A stretch of DNA of 64,000 nt from Pseudomonas sp. AB6 (GCF_034314105.1 NZ_JAVIWJ010000001.1:1427501-1491500); one strand, 5' to 3'. Positions 37,919 through 47,569 are shown, counted from the stretch's first letter. The notes: generated by a model from the letters alone, not told the origin. A program made the numbers and translations.

Positions 37919-39447
37919 TGGGACTGTCGCGTACAAAGTCCAATCAAGCGCCTAACGTTGCCCCGCCAGCCACACTGTTTCTGTTCGGTGCTCACGGTGA
38001 TTTGGTCAAGCGGTTGCTGATGCCGGCGCTGTACAACCTCAGTCGTGATGGTCTGCTGGGCCACGGCGTCCACATTGTTGGCGTTGACCATAATGCGATC
38101 AGCGATGCCGATTTCGCGAAGAAGCTCGAAGATTTTATTCGCCAAGAGGCGGCAAACAAAGTCGCCGAAGGCGCAGCCGAGCCGCTGGACCCCGAATTGT
38201 GGAGCGATCTGGCTAGCCGCATCAGCTATGTGCAGGGTGACTTCCTAGACGATTCGACCTACAGCGACATCGGCGAGAAAATTAAAGCTACCGGCACCGG
38301 CAGTGCTATTTTTTATCTGGCCACCGCACCGCGTTTTTTCAGCGAAGTCGCCAAGCGATTGGGTTCGTCGGGATTGCTGGTCGAGACCGATGACTGCTTC
38401 CGACGCGTAGTGATCGAGAAGCCGTTTGGTTCCGATTTACCCAGCGCGGTGGCCCTTAATGCCTGTCTGCTAAAGGTGATGGCCGAGAAACAGATCTACC
38501 GGATCGACCATTACCTAGGCAAAGAAACCGTCCAGAATATTATGGTCAGCCGTTTCTCCAACGGATTGTTCGAATCGTTCTGGAATAACCATTACATCGA
38601 CCACATTCAAATCACCGCCGCCGAAACCGTAGGTGTTGAGACTCGAGGCAGCTTTTACGAGCATACCGGTGCGTTGCGCGACATGGTGCCCAACCACTTG
38701 TTCCAGCTGCTGGCGATGGTTGCTATGGAGCCACCAGCCGCTTTCGGTGCCGATGCGGTACGCGGCGAAAAAGCCAAGGTCATTGGCGCTATTCGCCCTT
38801 GGAATGAGGAAGAGGCGCTGGCCAACTCGGTACGCGGACAGTACGCAGAAAGCACGGTGGACGACAACAGCATTGCCGGTTATCGGGAAGAGCCCAATGT
38901 AGCTTCGGACAGCACCACTGAGACATACGTAGCACTGAAGGTGATGATCGACAACTGGCGCTGGGTGGGTGTGCCGTTTTACCTGCGCACCGGCAAGCGC
39001 TTGAGTGCCCGCGACACTGAAATTGCGATCTGCTTCAAACCCGCGCCGTATGCTCAATTTCGCGATACCGACGTTGAGCAGCCAAAGCCCAACTACCTGA
39101 AGATTCAGATTCAGCCTAACGAGGGCATGTCGTTCGACCTACAGGCAAAGCGCCCAGGGCCAACGCTGGACATCGTAGACATCGAATTAGGGTTCGCTTA
39201 CAAGGACTTCTTCGAGATGTTGCCGTCAACCGGCTATGAAACCTTGATTTACGACTGCTTGGCTGGCGATCAAACCTTGTTCCAACGCGCGGATAACATT
39301 GAAAACGGTTGGCGCGCCGTGCAGCCATTCCTGGATGCCTGGGCCAAGCATCCTCAAGTCGAGCAGTACAAAGCGGGTGAAGAGGGGCCTGCTGCTGCCG
39401 ATGAGCTGTTGAAACGTGACGGCTTCGAATGGCGCTGCATCGGATGA
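37918..39447 (+). CDS. zwf: Glucose-6-phosphate dehydrogenase
   Basis: 509 residues. The coenzyme loop is FLFGAHGDLVKRLLMPALYN, the substrate block is EKPFGSDLPSA, and the catalytic block is YRIDHYLGKETVQN. It produces NADPH and 6-phosphogluconolactone. It is translationally coupled to gnd, and its stop overlaps the HAD gene by 4 nt. Pseudomonads often have more than one zwf; this gnd-linked copy is probably not the one in the Entner-Doudoroff cluster, because pgl, edd and eda are absent here. Confidence 0.96.
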   Translation: MGLSRTKSNQAPNVAPPATLFLFGAHGDLVKRLLMPALYNLSRDGLLGHGVHIVGVDHNAISDADFAKKLEDFIRQEAANKVAEGAAEPLDPELWSDLASRISYVQGDFLDDSTYSDIGEKIKATGTGSAIFYLATAPRFFSEVAKRLGSSGLLVETDDCFRRVVIEKPFGSDLPSAVALNACLLKVMAEKQIYRIDHYLGKETVQNIMVSRFSNGLFESFWNNHYIDHIQITAAETVGVETRGSFYEHTGALRDMVPNHLFQLLAMVAMEPPAAFGADAVRGEKAKVIGAIRPWNEEEALANSVRGQYAESTVDDNSIAGYREEPNVASDSTTETYVALKVMIDNWRWVGVPFYLRTGKRLSARDTEIAICFKPAPYAQFRDTDVEQPKPNYLKIQIQPNEGMSFDLQAKRPGPTLDIVDIELGFAYKDFFEMLPSTGYETLIYDCLAGDQTLFQRADNIENGWRAVQPFLDAWAKHPQVEQYKAGEEGPAAADELLKRDGFEWRCIG

Positions 39448-40262
39448 GTGCCCCCGCGCAACCCCTCATCCAGTTTTTGCTTTCCGACATCGACGGCACG
39501 TTGTTAGGTCCTGACCACAGTCTGAGCCAGACCAATGTCGACGCGATCAATCAACTGCGTGCTGCCGGGATCCACTTTACGTTGGCTAGCAGTCGACCCC
39601 CCAGGGCCATGCTCCAGCAGATCGAAGCGTTGGGCATCGATCTGCCTACTGTGGCATTCAATGGTGGCCTGATCACCCACCCCGATGGCCGAGTGTTGTC
39701 CGCCCACCGTATTCCAAGTGCGGCGGCCAGAGCAAGCCTGGCGATGTTTACCGGCCAGGATTGCTCGGTGTGGGTCTTCGCCGATGATCAATGGCTATTG
39801 CGCGATCTCAACGGCGCGTTAGTTGATCATGAACGCAAGACATTGGGTTACGACCCAGTGCTGGTCTCCAGTTTTGAGCCGTATCTGGATCGAATCGACA
39901 AAATCGTTGCCGCCAGCGCCGATCATCAACTTTTGAAAAATCTGGAAGCACGGCTCAATCCGCAGATCGACGGCCTGGCGTTTGCATCAAGGTCGCAGCT
40001 GTATTACTTGGACGTGAATGCTGTTGAGGCTAACAAAGGCAACGCCTTGGTGACCCTTGCCGAATTTTTGGGAGTGCCGCTGACCCAGACTGCCGCCATT
40101 GGTGACGGCAGCAATGACGTGGCGATGTTCCATGTGGCCGGGCTGTCAATTGCCATGGGCCAAGGCGAGGAGAGTGTTCGCAGTCAGGCAGATCACGTCA
40201 CTGGCAGTAATCTGGAGGACGGTGTGGCGACAGCCATACGGCGTTACATTTTGCCCGGCTAA
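39444..40262 (+). CDS. Cof-type HAD-IIB family phosphatase
   Basis: 272 residues. HAD motif I is DIDGTLLGPDH, motif II falls in TLASSRPP, and motif IV is AAIGDGSNDVAMFHVAG, with the type IIB cap between. It is likely a sugar-phosphate or flavin-related phosphatase; the exact substrate is unknown. The ATG at 39444 overlaps the zwf stop (ATGA) and is preferred over 39429. The location suggests it removes phosphate from an intermediate or damage product of the pentose pathway, which is inference. Confidence 0.88.
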   Translation: MSAPAQPLIQFLLSDIDGTLLGPDHSLSQTNVDAINQLRAAGIHFTLASSRPPRAMLQQIEALGIDLPTVAFNGGLITHPDGRVLSAHRIPSAAARASLAMFTGQDCSVWVFADDQWLLRDLNGALVDHERKTLGYDPVLVSSFEPYLDRIDKIVAASADHQLLKNLEARLNPQIDGLAFASRSQLYYLDVNAVEANKGNALVTLAEFLGVPLTQTAAIGDGSNDVAMFHVAGLSIAMGQGEESVRSQADHVTGSNLEDGVATAIRRYILPG

Positions 40263-40296
40263 ACGACTTGATTGCTCAAAACAAGGCTTCATCCTG

Positions 40297-40321
40297 CAGG
40301 CCCCATGGGAGCGGGGGCCTG
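40297..40321. repeat. GC-rich hairpin between the HAD gene and GH15
   Basis: CAGGCCCC-N9-GGGGCCTG forms an 8-bp stem 39 nt before the GH15 start. It is followed by TCGAAAAAT, not a good T-tract. The loop with GGGAGCG resembles pseudomonad REP sequences. It could partially terminate transcription or mark an inserted REP. Confidence 0.5.
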
Positions 40322-40359
40322 TCGAAAAATCACTCACTGACCTTTTCGGATATCTATCT

Positions 40360-42180
40360 ATGGCCGCATTGATTGAAGACTATGCATTGCTAGGCAATTG
40401 CAAAACTGCCGCGCTAGTCGCCAAGGATGGTTCACTGGATTGGTTATGCTTCCCCCGATTTGATTCCCCTGCGTGTTTCGCAGCGTTGCTGGGCGATAGC
40501 AACAATGGTCGCTGGAAAATCGCTCCCTCAGATCCCATCACGTGCACTGAAAGGCATTACCGCGAAGGTACGTTGATTCTCGAAACTCTGTTTGAGACTG
40601 ACAGCGGGCGCGCCATGCTGGTTGATTTCATGCCCACCGAAACGGGCAGTAGCGTGGTTCGAATCGTGGTCGGTCTGGAGGGCCACGTCGAGTTCGACAT
40701 GGACCTGGCCATACGTTTCGATTACGGAAGCAGCGTACCGTGGGTTGAAATGAAAGATCCGCGCACACTCACAGCCATTGCCGGTCCGGAAATGCTAATT
40801 CTGCATACACCGGTTGAACTCTATGCTCTCGACCATCACACCGGCAGTCACTTTGCTGTCGAGACCGGCCAGCGTCAGGTGTTCGTGCTTAGCCATCAGG
40901 TGTCGAATCATCCCGTGCATTCCGGAATCGACGGCGAAGTGGCGCTGAAGAAAACCGAGCACTTTTGGCTGAAATTTTCCAGCCGCTGTCCAGAAGTGGG
41001 GCAGTGGTCAGCACAGGTCAAACGTTCGCTGATTACCCTCAAAGCGCTGACCTATGAGCCCACTGGCGGGATCGTTGCGGCGGTCACCACATCGCTGCCG
41101 GAACAGCTGGGCGGTGAGCGCAACTGGGATTACCGATTCTGTTGGCTGCGTGACGCTACCATGACCTTATTGGCGCTCATGAACCTTGGTTACTACGAAG
41201 AGGCCGATGCCTGGCGCAGCTGGCTGTTACGCGCAGTGGCGGGCAACCCAGAGCAGATCCAGATCATGTACGGCCTGGGTGGTGAACGACGACTGCCAGA
41301 GTACGAGCTGCCATGGCTGGCGGGCTACGAAAACTCGGCTCCAGTACGTATCGGCAATGCGGCGGCCACACAAGTGCAGCTGGATGTCTTTGGCGAAGTG
41401 GCCGACGCCATGGTCCAGGCCTCGAAAGGTGGTCTGCCCAGGCCGCCGCGCAGCGCTGCGATCATCAAGGTGATCATGCCGTTTCTGGAGACTGTCTGGC
41501 ACCGTCCGGATAAAGGGATTTGGGAGATGCGTGCTGAGCCTCGGCATTTTACCCACTCCAAAGTCATGGCCTGGGTCGCCTTCGACCGAAATTCACACCT
41601 TGCTGAACAGTCTGCTGAAAACGATGAAGACCGTGCCCTGGCAGTCCATTACCGGGCCATCGCTGACGAGATTCATGCTGATGTGTGCCTTAACGGTTTC
41701 GATACCCAGCTAGGCAGCTTCGTGCAAACCTATGGTTCAACGTCATTGGACGCGAGCCTGTTGCAGATTGCCTTGACGGGTTTTTTGCCCGCCAACGATC
41801 CCAGAGTCTTGGGTACAGTGGCCGCCATCGAGAAGGCCCTGTTGCAGGAGGGTTTATTGCTGCGCTATGACGCTGATCGCACCGTGGATGGAGTGTCGGG
41901 CCACGAAGGGACATTCCTCGTGTGTTCGTTCTGGCTGGCCGACGTTTATGTACTTCTGGGCCGCTACGAAGACGCTGTTGCGTTGTTCGAGCGGCTATGC
42001 GGACTATGCAACGATGTGGGCCTGCTCGCCGAGCAATATGATCCGCGAGGAAAACGGATGCTGGGCAATTTTCCCCAAGCGTTCAGCCATATTGGCATCA
42101 TCAATACCGCGCTGAATTTGCATCGCTCAGCGTGTCCGGCGGTGTCGAGGGCCAATGGTCGTAGCGAAACTGCAGCCTGA
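40360..42180 (+). CDS. Glycoside hydrolase family 15 protein (glucoamylase/trehalase-like)
   Basis: 606 residues. The N-terminal domain begins IEDYALLGNCKTAALVAKDGSLDWLC, typical of bacterial GH15; the barrel has RNWDYRFCWLRDATMTL and later GHEGTFLVCSFW, where a catalytic Glu falls. Members cleave alpha-1,4-glucan ends or trehalose, and no signal peptide is seen, so it acts in the cytoplasm. The ATG at 40360 matches the family N-terminus; an open frame from 40099 overlaps the HAD gene and is not used. The ribosome-binding site is weak (CGGA). Confidence 0.92.
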   Translation: MAALIEDYALLGNCKTAALVAKDGSLDWLCFPRFDSPACFAALLGDSNNGRWKIAPSDPITCTERHYREGTLILETLFETDSGRAMLVDFMPTETGSSVVRIVVGLEGHVEFDMDLAIRFDYGSSVPWVEMKDPRTLTAIAGPEMLILHTPVELYALDHHTGSHFAVETGQRQVFVLSHQVSNHPVHSGIDGEVALKKTEHFWLKFSSRCPEVGQWSAQVKRSLITLKALTYEPTGGIVAAVTTSLPEQLGGERNWDYRFCWLRDATMTLLALMNLGYYEEADAWRSWLLRAVAGNPEQIQIMYGLGGERRLPEYELPWLAGYENSAPVRIGNAAATQVQLDVFGEVADAMVQASKGGLPRPPRSAAIIKVIMPFLETVWHRPDKGIWEMRAEPRHFTHSKVMAWVAFDRNSHLAEQSAENDEDRALAVHYRAIADEIHADVCLNGFDTQLGSFVQTYGSTSLDASLLQIALTGFLPANDPRVLGTVAAIEKALLQEGLLLRYDADRTVDGVSGHEGTFLVCSFWLADVYVLLGRYEDAVALFERLCGLCNDVGLLAEQYDPRGKRMLGNFPQAFSHIGIINTALNLHRSACPAVSRANGRSETAA

Positions 42181-42197
42181 TAGCCAGTAGCGATTAA

Positions 42198-42878
42198 TTA
42201 CTCGGCTTTACGAAAGGTAAAGTTGATGCGTTGATCGCCTAGCAAGGGGTGGTGGGCTAATTTAAGCGGTAGCACACCGTGATAGCGCAGCCGGTCTTCG
42301 CCCCCCCACACAACAACGTCGCCATGGAATAGAGAAATTCGCTGGGCTTTGGCGCTCCGCTCCGGTCCACCGAATAGAAAGGTCGCTGCAATACCCAATG
42401 AAACCGAAACGACTGGCCACTGGTAGCTGCGTTCGTTTTTATCTTGATGCAAAGACATTTTCGCGCCGGGCACATAGCGATTGACTAAACAAGCATCGGG
42501 GGTGAATCCGGCAAAGCCACATTCCGTCGCTGCAGCCTGAGCCAATTGCATGAATACTTCAGGTAGTGCTGGCCAAGGATTGCCAGTTTCTGGATCGGTT
42601 CGGGTATACCGATAACCGTTGCGATCGGTGACCCAGCCAACGTCGCCGCAGTTGCTCAACGCGACCGACATGGTAAAACCACCGGGGGTCGTCATGTGCC
42701 TAAAAGGGCATTGCTCGACAACGTGCTGCAACGCCGTTAGCAGTTGGTCTATCAACGGAAGCGCAAAGCCTCTCAGCACAAATGACCGTGGACCAATAGG
42801 CTCCGTGCGGGGAGATTGAGCGACATCTTCGGCAAACAGACTTAATGTATGGGGTTCTGAATCGATGCGCTTGAGCAT
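42198..42878 (-). CDS. alkB: AlkB-type 2-oxoglutarate/Fe(II) dioxygenase
   Basis: 226 residues, an oxidative demethylase repairing N-alkylated bases. The iron ligands are visible as HQDKNE (HxD) and a later His in RYHGVLPL, and the 2-oxoglutarate-binding Arg lies in GDQRINFTFR. The substrate-side motif NRYVPGAKMSLH also fits. The ATG at 42878 follows a G-rich ribosome-binding site (AGGGGGGGATAGAA) and is chosen over 42911. There is no ada or aidB nearby. Confidence 0.92.
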   Translation of the reverse strand: MLKRIDSEPHTLSLFAEDVAQSPRTEPIGPRSFVLRGFALPLIDQLLTALQHVVEQCPFRHMTTPGGFTMSVALSNCGDVGWVTDRNGYRYTRTDPETGNPWPALPEVFMQLAQAAATECGFAGFTPDACLVNRYVPGAKMSLHQDKNERSYQWPVVSVSLGIAATFLFGGPERSAKAQRISLFHGDVVVWGGEDRLRYHGVLPLKLAHHPLLGDQRINFTFRKAE

Positions 42879-42978
42879 TTCTATCCCCCCCCTGCGAAGC
42901 ATCCAATACACAGCCCTGATGGCCGCATGTGTCGACAGTGATCGATAAACGCCCCAAGCCTGTGATCGAATCCAGCGC

Positions 42979-43158
42979 CTAAAGCGCTTTGCTGACTTTT
43001 ACATCGGTAACCTTATCGTCGCTACCGCTGTGCATCTTTTCAAGGGTGGCGGTGGCTTCTTGCGCAGAAGCTGATTGCAATTGGGCAAACTCAAAACGGC
43101 GTTCACCGTTGAGTTTGTAGCTGATGGCATATTTAGTGGTAGGCGTAGGTTTGCTCAC
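42979..43158 (-). CDS. Small 59-residue protein with GTG start
   Basis: Reading GTG at 43158 to TAG at 42979 gives a 59-residue protein beginning MSKPTPTTKYAISYKLNGER and ending VTDVKVSKAL. AAGGAA lies 7 nt before the GTG. Composition is normal for a soluble alpha/beta protein, with no signal peptide. It is followed upstream by the DUF1883 gene in the same direction. No function is recognised. Confidence 0.7.
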   Translation of the reverse strand: MSKPTPTTKYAISYKLNGERRFEFAQLQSASAQEATATLEKMHSGSDDKVTDVKVSKAL

Positions 43159-43189
43159 TAGCAGTTCCTTTCAGACGGCATTTAACCTG

Positions 43190-43495
43190 TCAACTCAACC
43201 GCGTAGCCGAGCGACGAACGATTTTGATGGTGTGAGTAAACTCGGGCTTGCGTCCGCCACCGGAGTCGGCTTTGCGGCCAGCAGTGTCAATTGTGATATT
43301 CCAAAAGCCGGTGCTCGGTGCTGCTATTTTTGCTGGAAATCGGTCAAAAGCGCCGCCGTGATAGGTGTGACGACCGCCGTTTTTAAAACTGCGAAAATTG
43401 GCGTCGTTCATTAAGCGGATGTTACAGAGCTGGGAGCACTCGATAACGACAATGTCGTCTTCGTTCAAGTGCTCGCGCTGATGTACAAATTTCAT
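43190..43495 (-). CDS. DUF1883 protein
   Basis: 101 residues. The DUF1883 core is clear: MKFVHQREHLNEDDIVVIECS, SQLCNIRLMNDANFRSFKNG, RHTYHGGAFDRFPAKI and PSTGFWNITID. DUF1883 forms a small beta domain; in some bacteria it is fused to a TIR domain, but here it stands alone with a basic tail (HTIKIVRRSATRLS). The function is unknown. The 59-residue gene lies 31 nt downstream on the same strand. Confidence 0.85.
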   Translation of the reverse strand: MKFVHQREHLNEDDIVVIECSQLCNIRLMNDANFRSFKNGGRHTYHGGAFDRFPAKIAAPSTGFWNITIDTAGRKADSGGGRKPEFTHTIKIVRRSATRLS

Positions 43496-43659
43496 GGTGT
43501 CTCCGAAAAGGCTTTTTCTACAAAATCAAAAAGATAGCATGGGAGCGGCGGCATTTATCGGTCGTGAGTGGTTTTATTACGGTTATACCCGATAAAAGTG
43601 CCTAAATAGGGATCTATTCGGTCATAAGCGTGTCGTAGATCTTTTAGTGGAGTGATTTT

Positions 43660-44013
43660 ATGAAAATAGCGGTGGCGATTTTGGCACTTGCAATGACAGG
43701 CTGCGCAACGGTTGCAGACCTTGAGCATTCCCTCCCGACCTTGAGTGTTATTTCCGGCAAAAGCCCCCAGGCTTATGCCGACTGCGTAGCTCACAAGCTA
43801 ATCGACAGCCGTAAACCGCCTTTGGTTGAACCTCATCATGACGGTTTGCGTATGATTATCGCGCAGAAGTTCAGCTCTGACCCTGCTGCGGTGTTATTGA
43901 TTGAGAGCCGCAGCAACAATGGCAGCTCCATCAAGCTCTATGAGCACTTTTCTAACGTGCCAATACGGCCAAAAGATGTCCAAAACGCCGCTACTGCCTG
44001 CATTTCCGGTTGA
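43660..44013 (+). CDS. Putative lipoprotein, unknown function
   Basis: 117 residues with a lipoprotein signal peptide ending LAMTGC (lipobox). The mature part has two further Cys residues (YADCVAHKL and ATACISG) that could form a disulfide. GTGGAG precedes the ATG. The residue after the lipid Cys is Ala, which suits outer-membrane sorting. No family is recognised with confidence. Confidence 0.75.
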   Translation: MKIAVAILALAMTGCATVADLEHSLPTLSVISGKSPQAYADCVAHKLIDSRKPPLVEPHHDGLRMIIAQKFSSDPAAVLLIESRSNNGSSIKLYEHFSNVPIRPKDVQNAATACISG

Positions 44014-44046
44014 TGGTCAGCAAACACCCAAATTGATGGAGCGGTA

Positions 44047-44277
44047 ATGAAGCGCGAAGAAGTAAAGCAGCACCATACCGAAGGCCATATTTCGGCTACA
44101 CACATCATTCAAAACCCAGCAGTAGTCGGCGAGTGGATCGTTTTTTTCAAGAAGAGCGAAGGCAGAAGTTTTTTTTTGGTGGATGACAGTGATGAGGTCG
44201 AATCTTTCAGCCAGTTGGACGACCTGGTATTAATCGTTCGTGGATTGGGAATCAAGTTTGCAGAGATCCACCTCTAG
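44047..44277 (+). CDS. Small hypothetical protein
   Basis: 76 residues, MKREEVKQHHTEGHISATHI at the start. It has a basic/polar N-terminus and then alternating hydrophobic strands (GEWIVFFKKSEGRSFFLVDD), with no signal peptide. GGAG is found 7 nt before the ATG. It is 33 nt after the lipoprotein gene and probably co-transcribed. The layout suggests a small single-domain beta protein; the function is unknown. Confidence 0.65.
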   Translation: MKREEVKQHHTEGHISATHIIQNPAVVGEWIVFFKKSEGRSFFLVDDSDEVESFSQLDDLVLIVRGLGIKFAEIHL

Positions 44278-44350
44278 CAGTGTGTGCCACTACACAACGC
44301 GGCTTGTGAACTTCATAAGCTCGCCCTATTCAGCGCGCCGCCAGTATTAG

Positions 44351-44632
44351 TTATTTACACAGCACCACCAAGCTACGGCTTTTATAGTTGCCGACGTCTA
44401 CCCAAAGGGTCTTATCGCTTTCTTTGGGTTGTGGGGTGCCGTCAGTTGCAACAATGTTATAGCCTTTGTCAGGGCAAGAAATGTCGGCTTTTTGGTAGCA
44501 ACTGTCCCATGACATCGCTTCACCCGAGCAGTCAATACTGACGCCTTGTTGGCCGTTATTTAGGTAGGTATTTGAGGCTGTAGCGCAACCGGCGATTCCC
44601 AATACTGCGACAACCCACAAAATTTTATTCAT
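44351..44632 (-). CDS. Small putative lipoprotein
   Basis: 93 residues with lipobox IAGC after a short hydrophobic stretch (ILWVVAVLG). The mature part holds four more Cys residues (IDCSG, DSCYQ, ISCPD and VLCK), which suggests two disulfides in the periplasm. No known family is recognised. It lies convergent with the 76-residue gene. Confidence 0.7.
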   Translation of the reverse strand: MNKILWVVAVLGIAGCATASNTYLNNGQQGVSIDCSGEAMSWDSCYQKADISCPDKGYNIVATDGTPQPKESDKTLWVDVGNYKSRSLVVLCK

Positions 44633-44742
44633 GATTTCTGTGCTTCGCAGTTAAGATGCCGGTGAGTGAGAGGAAACTCAGTAGGGATGGTTCGATCATC
44701 CAATGATGTGATCGTTGTTCCTCGCCACAGAGGGTTTTGTCT

Positions 44743-44934
44743 TTAGGATTTCGGACCTGAGCGACGACGAGTGTGAGCCTTGGGCTGGTCTTGCAATACA
44801 GCCGCCACTTCGATTGCAGCGCTTTCAGAATCGAACGGCCCGGCGATTGCTTCGCCGGTGGCGTCCGATACCCACCACTGACCATCTTGAAGTTTATTGA
44901 TCAGGTACCCGTTTACATTCTTGACTTCAGACAT
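44743..44934 (-). CDS. Small conserved hypothetical protein
   Basis: 63 residues. The sequence NGYLINKLQDGQWWVSDATG followed by AGPFDSESAAIEVAAVLQ resembles short beta-hairpin/helix proteins seen near many bacterial genes, with a basic C-terminal tail (HTRRRSGPKS). No function is assigned. Confidence 0.6.
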   Translation of the reverse strand: MSEVKNVNGYLINKLQDGQWWVSDATGEAIAGPFDSESAAIEVAAVLQDQPKAHTRRRSGPKS

Positions 44935-45214
44935 CGTTAAATCCCGCTCATTGGTTCAAACGGCACATAATAGGGCGCATGCCGATACGCTGCACATAAT
45001 TCCCACGGAGTCGTTGGTGCTCAGCTAGGCTTGGCCGAGCTAATACCATCCATCCGGGCTGCTGTCGGTCAAGGGCTGTCTACCGCGCAATGGAACTATC
45101 GTGCCCTAAATCTCTCTATCTACGCAGAGGACGGCCAGTAAGGCATTGTAAGGTGCTCTGTGCCTGATTAGACTGCGCCGCAATCAGCTACAGCCTTTTT
45201 TATTAGGGAATTAT

Positions 45215-46066
45215 ATGAGCCAGAATGTGATCAAGAAATGCTTGTTCCCAGCAGCCGGATACGGCACGCGCTTTTTGCCAGCGACAAAAGCCATGCCCAA
45301 GGAAATGCTGCCAGTGGTTAACAAGCCGCTGATCCAGTACGGCGTTGAAGAGGCACTTGATGCTGGCTTGAAAGAGATATCCATCGTTACCGGTCGTGGC
45401 AAGCGTGCTTTAGAAGACCACTTCGATATTAGCTATGAGCTTGAGCATCAGATCAAAGGTACCGACAAAGAAAAATATTTAGTCGGTATTCGTCGAATTT
45501 TAGATGAGTGCAGTTTTTCCTACACTCGCCAAACCGAAATGAAAGGTCTTGGCCACGCGATCCTCAGCGGTCGCCCTTTGATTGGTGACGAACCGTTCGC
45601 CGTAGTATTGGCAGATGACCTTTGTGTAAACCTTAACGGTGATGGTGTTTTGACCCAAATGGTCAAGCTCTACAACAAATACCGTTGCTGCATCGTTGCC
45701 ATCCAAGAAGTACCGGCTGATGAAACTCAGAAGTACGGAGTTATCGCGGGGGAAGAAATTCACCCGGGCCTTTACCGTGTCAGCCACATGGTTGAAAAAC
45801 CAAAGCCTGAAGACGCTCCTTCAAATCTGGCCATTATCGGGCGTTACATCCTGACTCCTGACATCTTCAAAATGATCGAAGACACCCCGCCTGGTAAAGG
45901 CGGCGAAATCCAGATCACTGACGCGCTGATGAAGATGGCGGAAGAGGGCAACGTACTGGCTTACAAATTCAAAGGTCAGCGTTTTGACTGTGGCGGCGCC
46001 GAAGGCTATATCGACGCGACTAATTTCTGTTTTGAAAATTTCTACAAAACCGGCAAAGCCTACTGA
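45215..46066 (+). CDS. galU: UTP-glucose-1-phosphate uridylyltransferase GalU
   Basis: 283 residues. The nucleotide loop is FPAAGYGTRFLPATKAMPKE, followed by the metal-binding LADDLCVN and the C-terminal VLAYKFKGQRFDCGG. It makes UDP-glucose for lipopolysaccharide and exopolysaccharides. TAGGGA precedes the ATG. It is monocistronic, with a strong terminator after it. The 280 nt upstream are free of genes. Confidence 0.97.
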   Translation: MSQNVIKKCLFPAAGYGTRFLPATKAMPKEMLPVVNKPLIQYGVEEALDAGLKEISIVTGRGKRALEDHFDISYELEHQIKGTDKEKYLVGIRRILDECSFSYTRQTEMKGLGHAILSGRPLIGDEPFAVVLADDLCVNLNGDGVLTQMVKLYNKYRCCIVAIQEVPADETQKYGVIAGEEIHPGLYRVSHMVEKPKPEDAPSNLAIIGRYILTPDIFKMIEDTPPGKGGEIQITDALMKMAEEGNVLAYKFKGQRFDCGGAEGYIDATNFCFENFYKTGKAY

Positions 46067-46088
46067 GTTTTTGCCTTATTTTTTGTAG

Positions 46089-46120
46089 GACAAAGCCACC
46101 GCTAGGTGGCTTTGTCGTTT
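46089..46120 (+). terminator. Rho-independent terminator of galU
   Basis: GACAAAGCCACC pairs perfectly with GGTGGCTTTGTC over 12 bp around GCTA, followed by GTTT. Confidence 0.85.
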
Positions 46121-46185
46121 ATGGCTGTTGGCGCTGACCCAACTCGCCGAAGCGGTTATGCTGTGTGCCTGATAAGGAGACAGCA

Positions 46186-47544
46186 ATGGCCTACGACTTC
46201 GACCTTTTTGTAATTGGTGCCGGTTCCGGCGGTGTAAGGGCTGCACGTTTTGCTGCGGGTTATGGTGCACGAGTGGCGATTGCTGAGAGCCGCTACTTGG
46301 GAGGCACGTGTGTCAACGTCGGTTGCGTGCCGAAAAAATTTCTAGTTTACGGGGCGCATTTCTCCGAGGACTTCGAACACGCCAAAAGTTACGGCTGGTC
46401 TGCCGGTGAGGCTGAATTCGATTGGTCAACCCTGATCAGCAACAAAGATCGTGAGATTCACCGTCTCAATGAAATTTATCGAAGTCTGTTGACCAACAGC
46501 GGCGTTACCTTGTACGAAGGACACGCCAAACTAGTCGATCCACACCGGGTCGAGATCAACGGTCAAACGTATAGTGCTGAACATATTTTGATTGCGACCG
46601 GCGGCTGGCCGCAGGTGCCGGAATTTCCTGGTAGCGATTTGGCAATTACATCCCAGGATGCGTTTTTTCTCAACAAACTCCCTAAACGTATTGTGGTCGT
46701 CGGTGGCGGCTACATTGCTGTGGAGTTTGCGTCGATCTTCCATGGCTTGGGGGCTGACGTGACCCAGTTGTATCGCGGCGAACTGTTCTTGCGCGGTTTT
46801 GATGGCGCTGTTCGCGTTCATCTGAAAGAGGAGCTGGTGAAGCGCGGTATTGATCTGCAATTCAATTCTGATATTGAGCGTATCGACCAAAATGAAGATG
46901 GCGCTTTGCGCGTCACGCTTAAAGACGGACGCCTGCTGACTACCGACTGCGTGTTCTACGCGACAGGTCGTCGTCCGATGCTGGATAACCTTGGCCTCGA
47001 AAACGTCAAGGTAAAACTGAACAAAGCTGGGTACATCGAGGTTGATGAGCTTTATCAGACCAGCGAACCCTCTATCTTGGCGCTTGGTGACATCATCGGC
47101 GGTGTGCAACTGACTCCCGTGGCACTGGCTGAAGGCACCGCGTTGGCGCGTCGACTGTTTAAGCCTGAGCAGTATCGCCCGGTAGACTACCGTCATATCC
47201 CAACGGCAGTTTTCAGCCTGCCGAACATAGGTACTGTGGGGTTGACCGAAGAAGACGCTAAGAAAGCTGGTCACACGGTGGTGGTATTCGAAAGCCGCTT
47301 CCGCCCCATGAAGTTGTCGCTTACCCAGGATCAAGAGCGCACGCTGATGAAGTTGGTGGTCGATGCTGATACAGATCGGGTGCTCGGTTGTCACATGGTC
47401 GGGCCCGAGGCGGGGGAAATCATCCAAGGATTGGCCATTGCGTTGAAAGCGGGTGCAACCAAGCAGATTTTCGACGACACCATTGGCGTGCACCCAACTG
47501 CAGCCGAGGAATTTGTCACGCTACGTACACCTGTAGGCGGCTGA
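46186..47544 (+). CDS. gorA: Glutathione-disulfide reductase
   Basis: 452 residues. It shows the FAD motif [15 protein letters not shown], the redox disulfide [13 protein letters not shown], the NADPH-domain motif [13 protein letters not shown] and the C-terminal [12 protein letters not shown] carrying the proton-transfer His. It keeps glutathione reduced with NADPH. AAGGAG precedes the ATG at 46186; 46165 is not used. Confidence 0.96.
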   Translation: MAYDFDLFVIGAGSGGVRAARFAAGYGARVAIAESRYLGGTCVNVGCVPKKFLVYGAHFSEDFEHAKSYGWSAGEAEFDWSTLISNKDREIHRLNEIYRSLLTNSGVTLYEGHAKLVDPHRVEINGQTYSAEHILIATGGWPQVPEFPGSDLAITSQDAFFLNKLPKRIVVVGGGYIAVEFASIFHGLGADVTQLYRGELFLRGFDGAVRVHLKEELVKRGIDLQFNSDIERIDQNEDGALRVTLKDGRLLTTDCVFYATGRRPMLDNLGLENVKVKLNKAGYIEVDELYQTSEPSILALGDIIGGVQLTPVALAEGTALARRLFKPEQYRPVDYRHIPTAVFSLPNIGTVGLTEEDAKKAGHTVVVFESRFRPMKLSLTQDQERTLMKLVVDADTDRVLGCHMVGPEAGEIIQGLAIALKAGATKQIFDDTIGVHPTAAEEFVTLRTPVGG

Positions 47545-47569
47545 CCTTCAGTGACCAGCAGGGCGTCAC

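Noticed and set aside
46531..47493. 320-codon minus-strand open frame inside gorA
   Set aside because: Antisense shadow of gorA, whose motifs are all intact on the plus strand.
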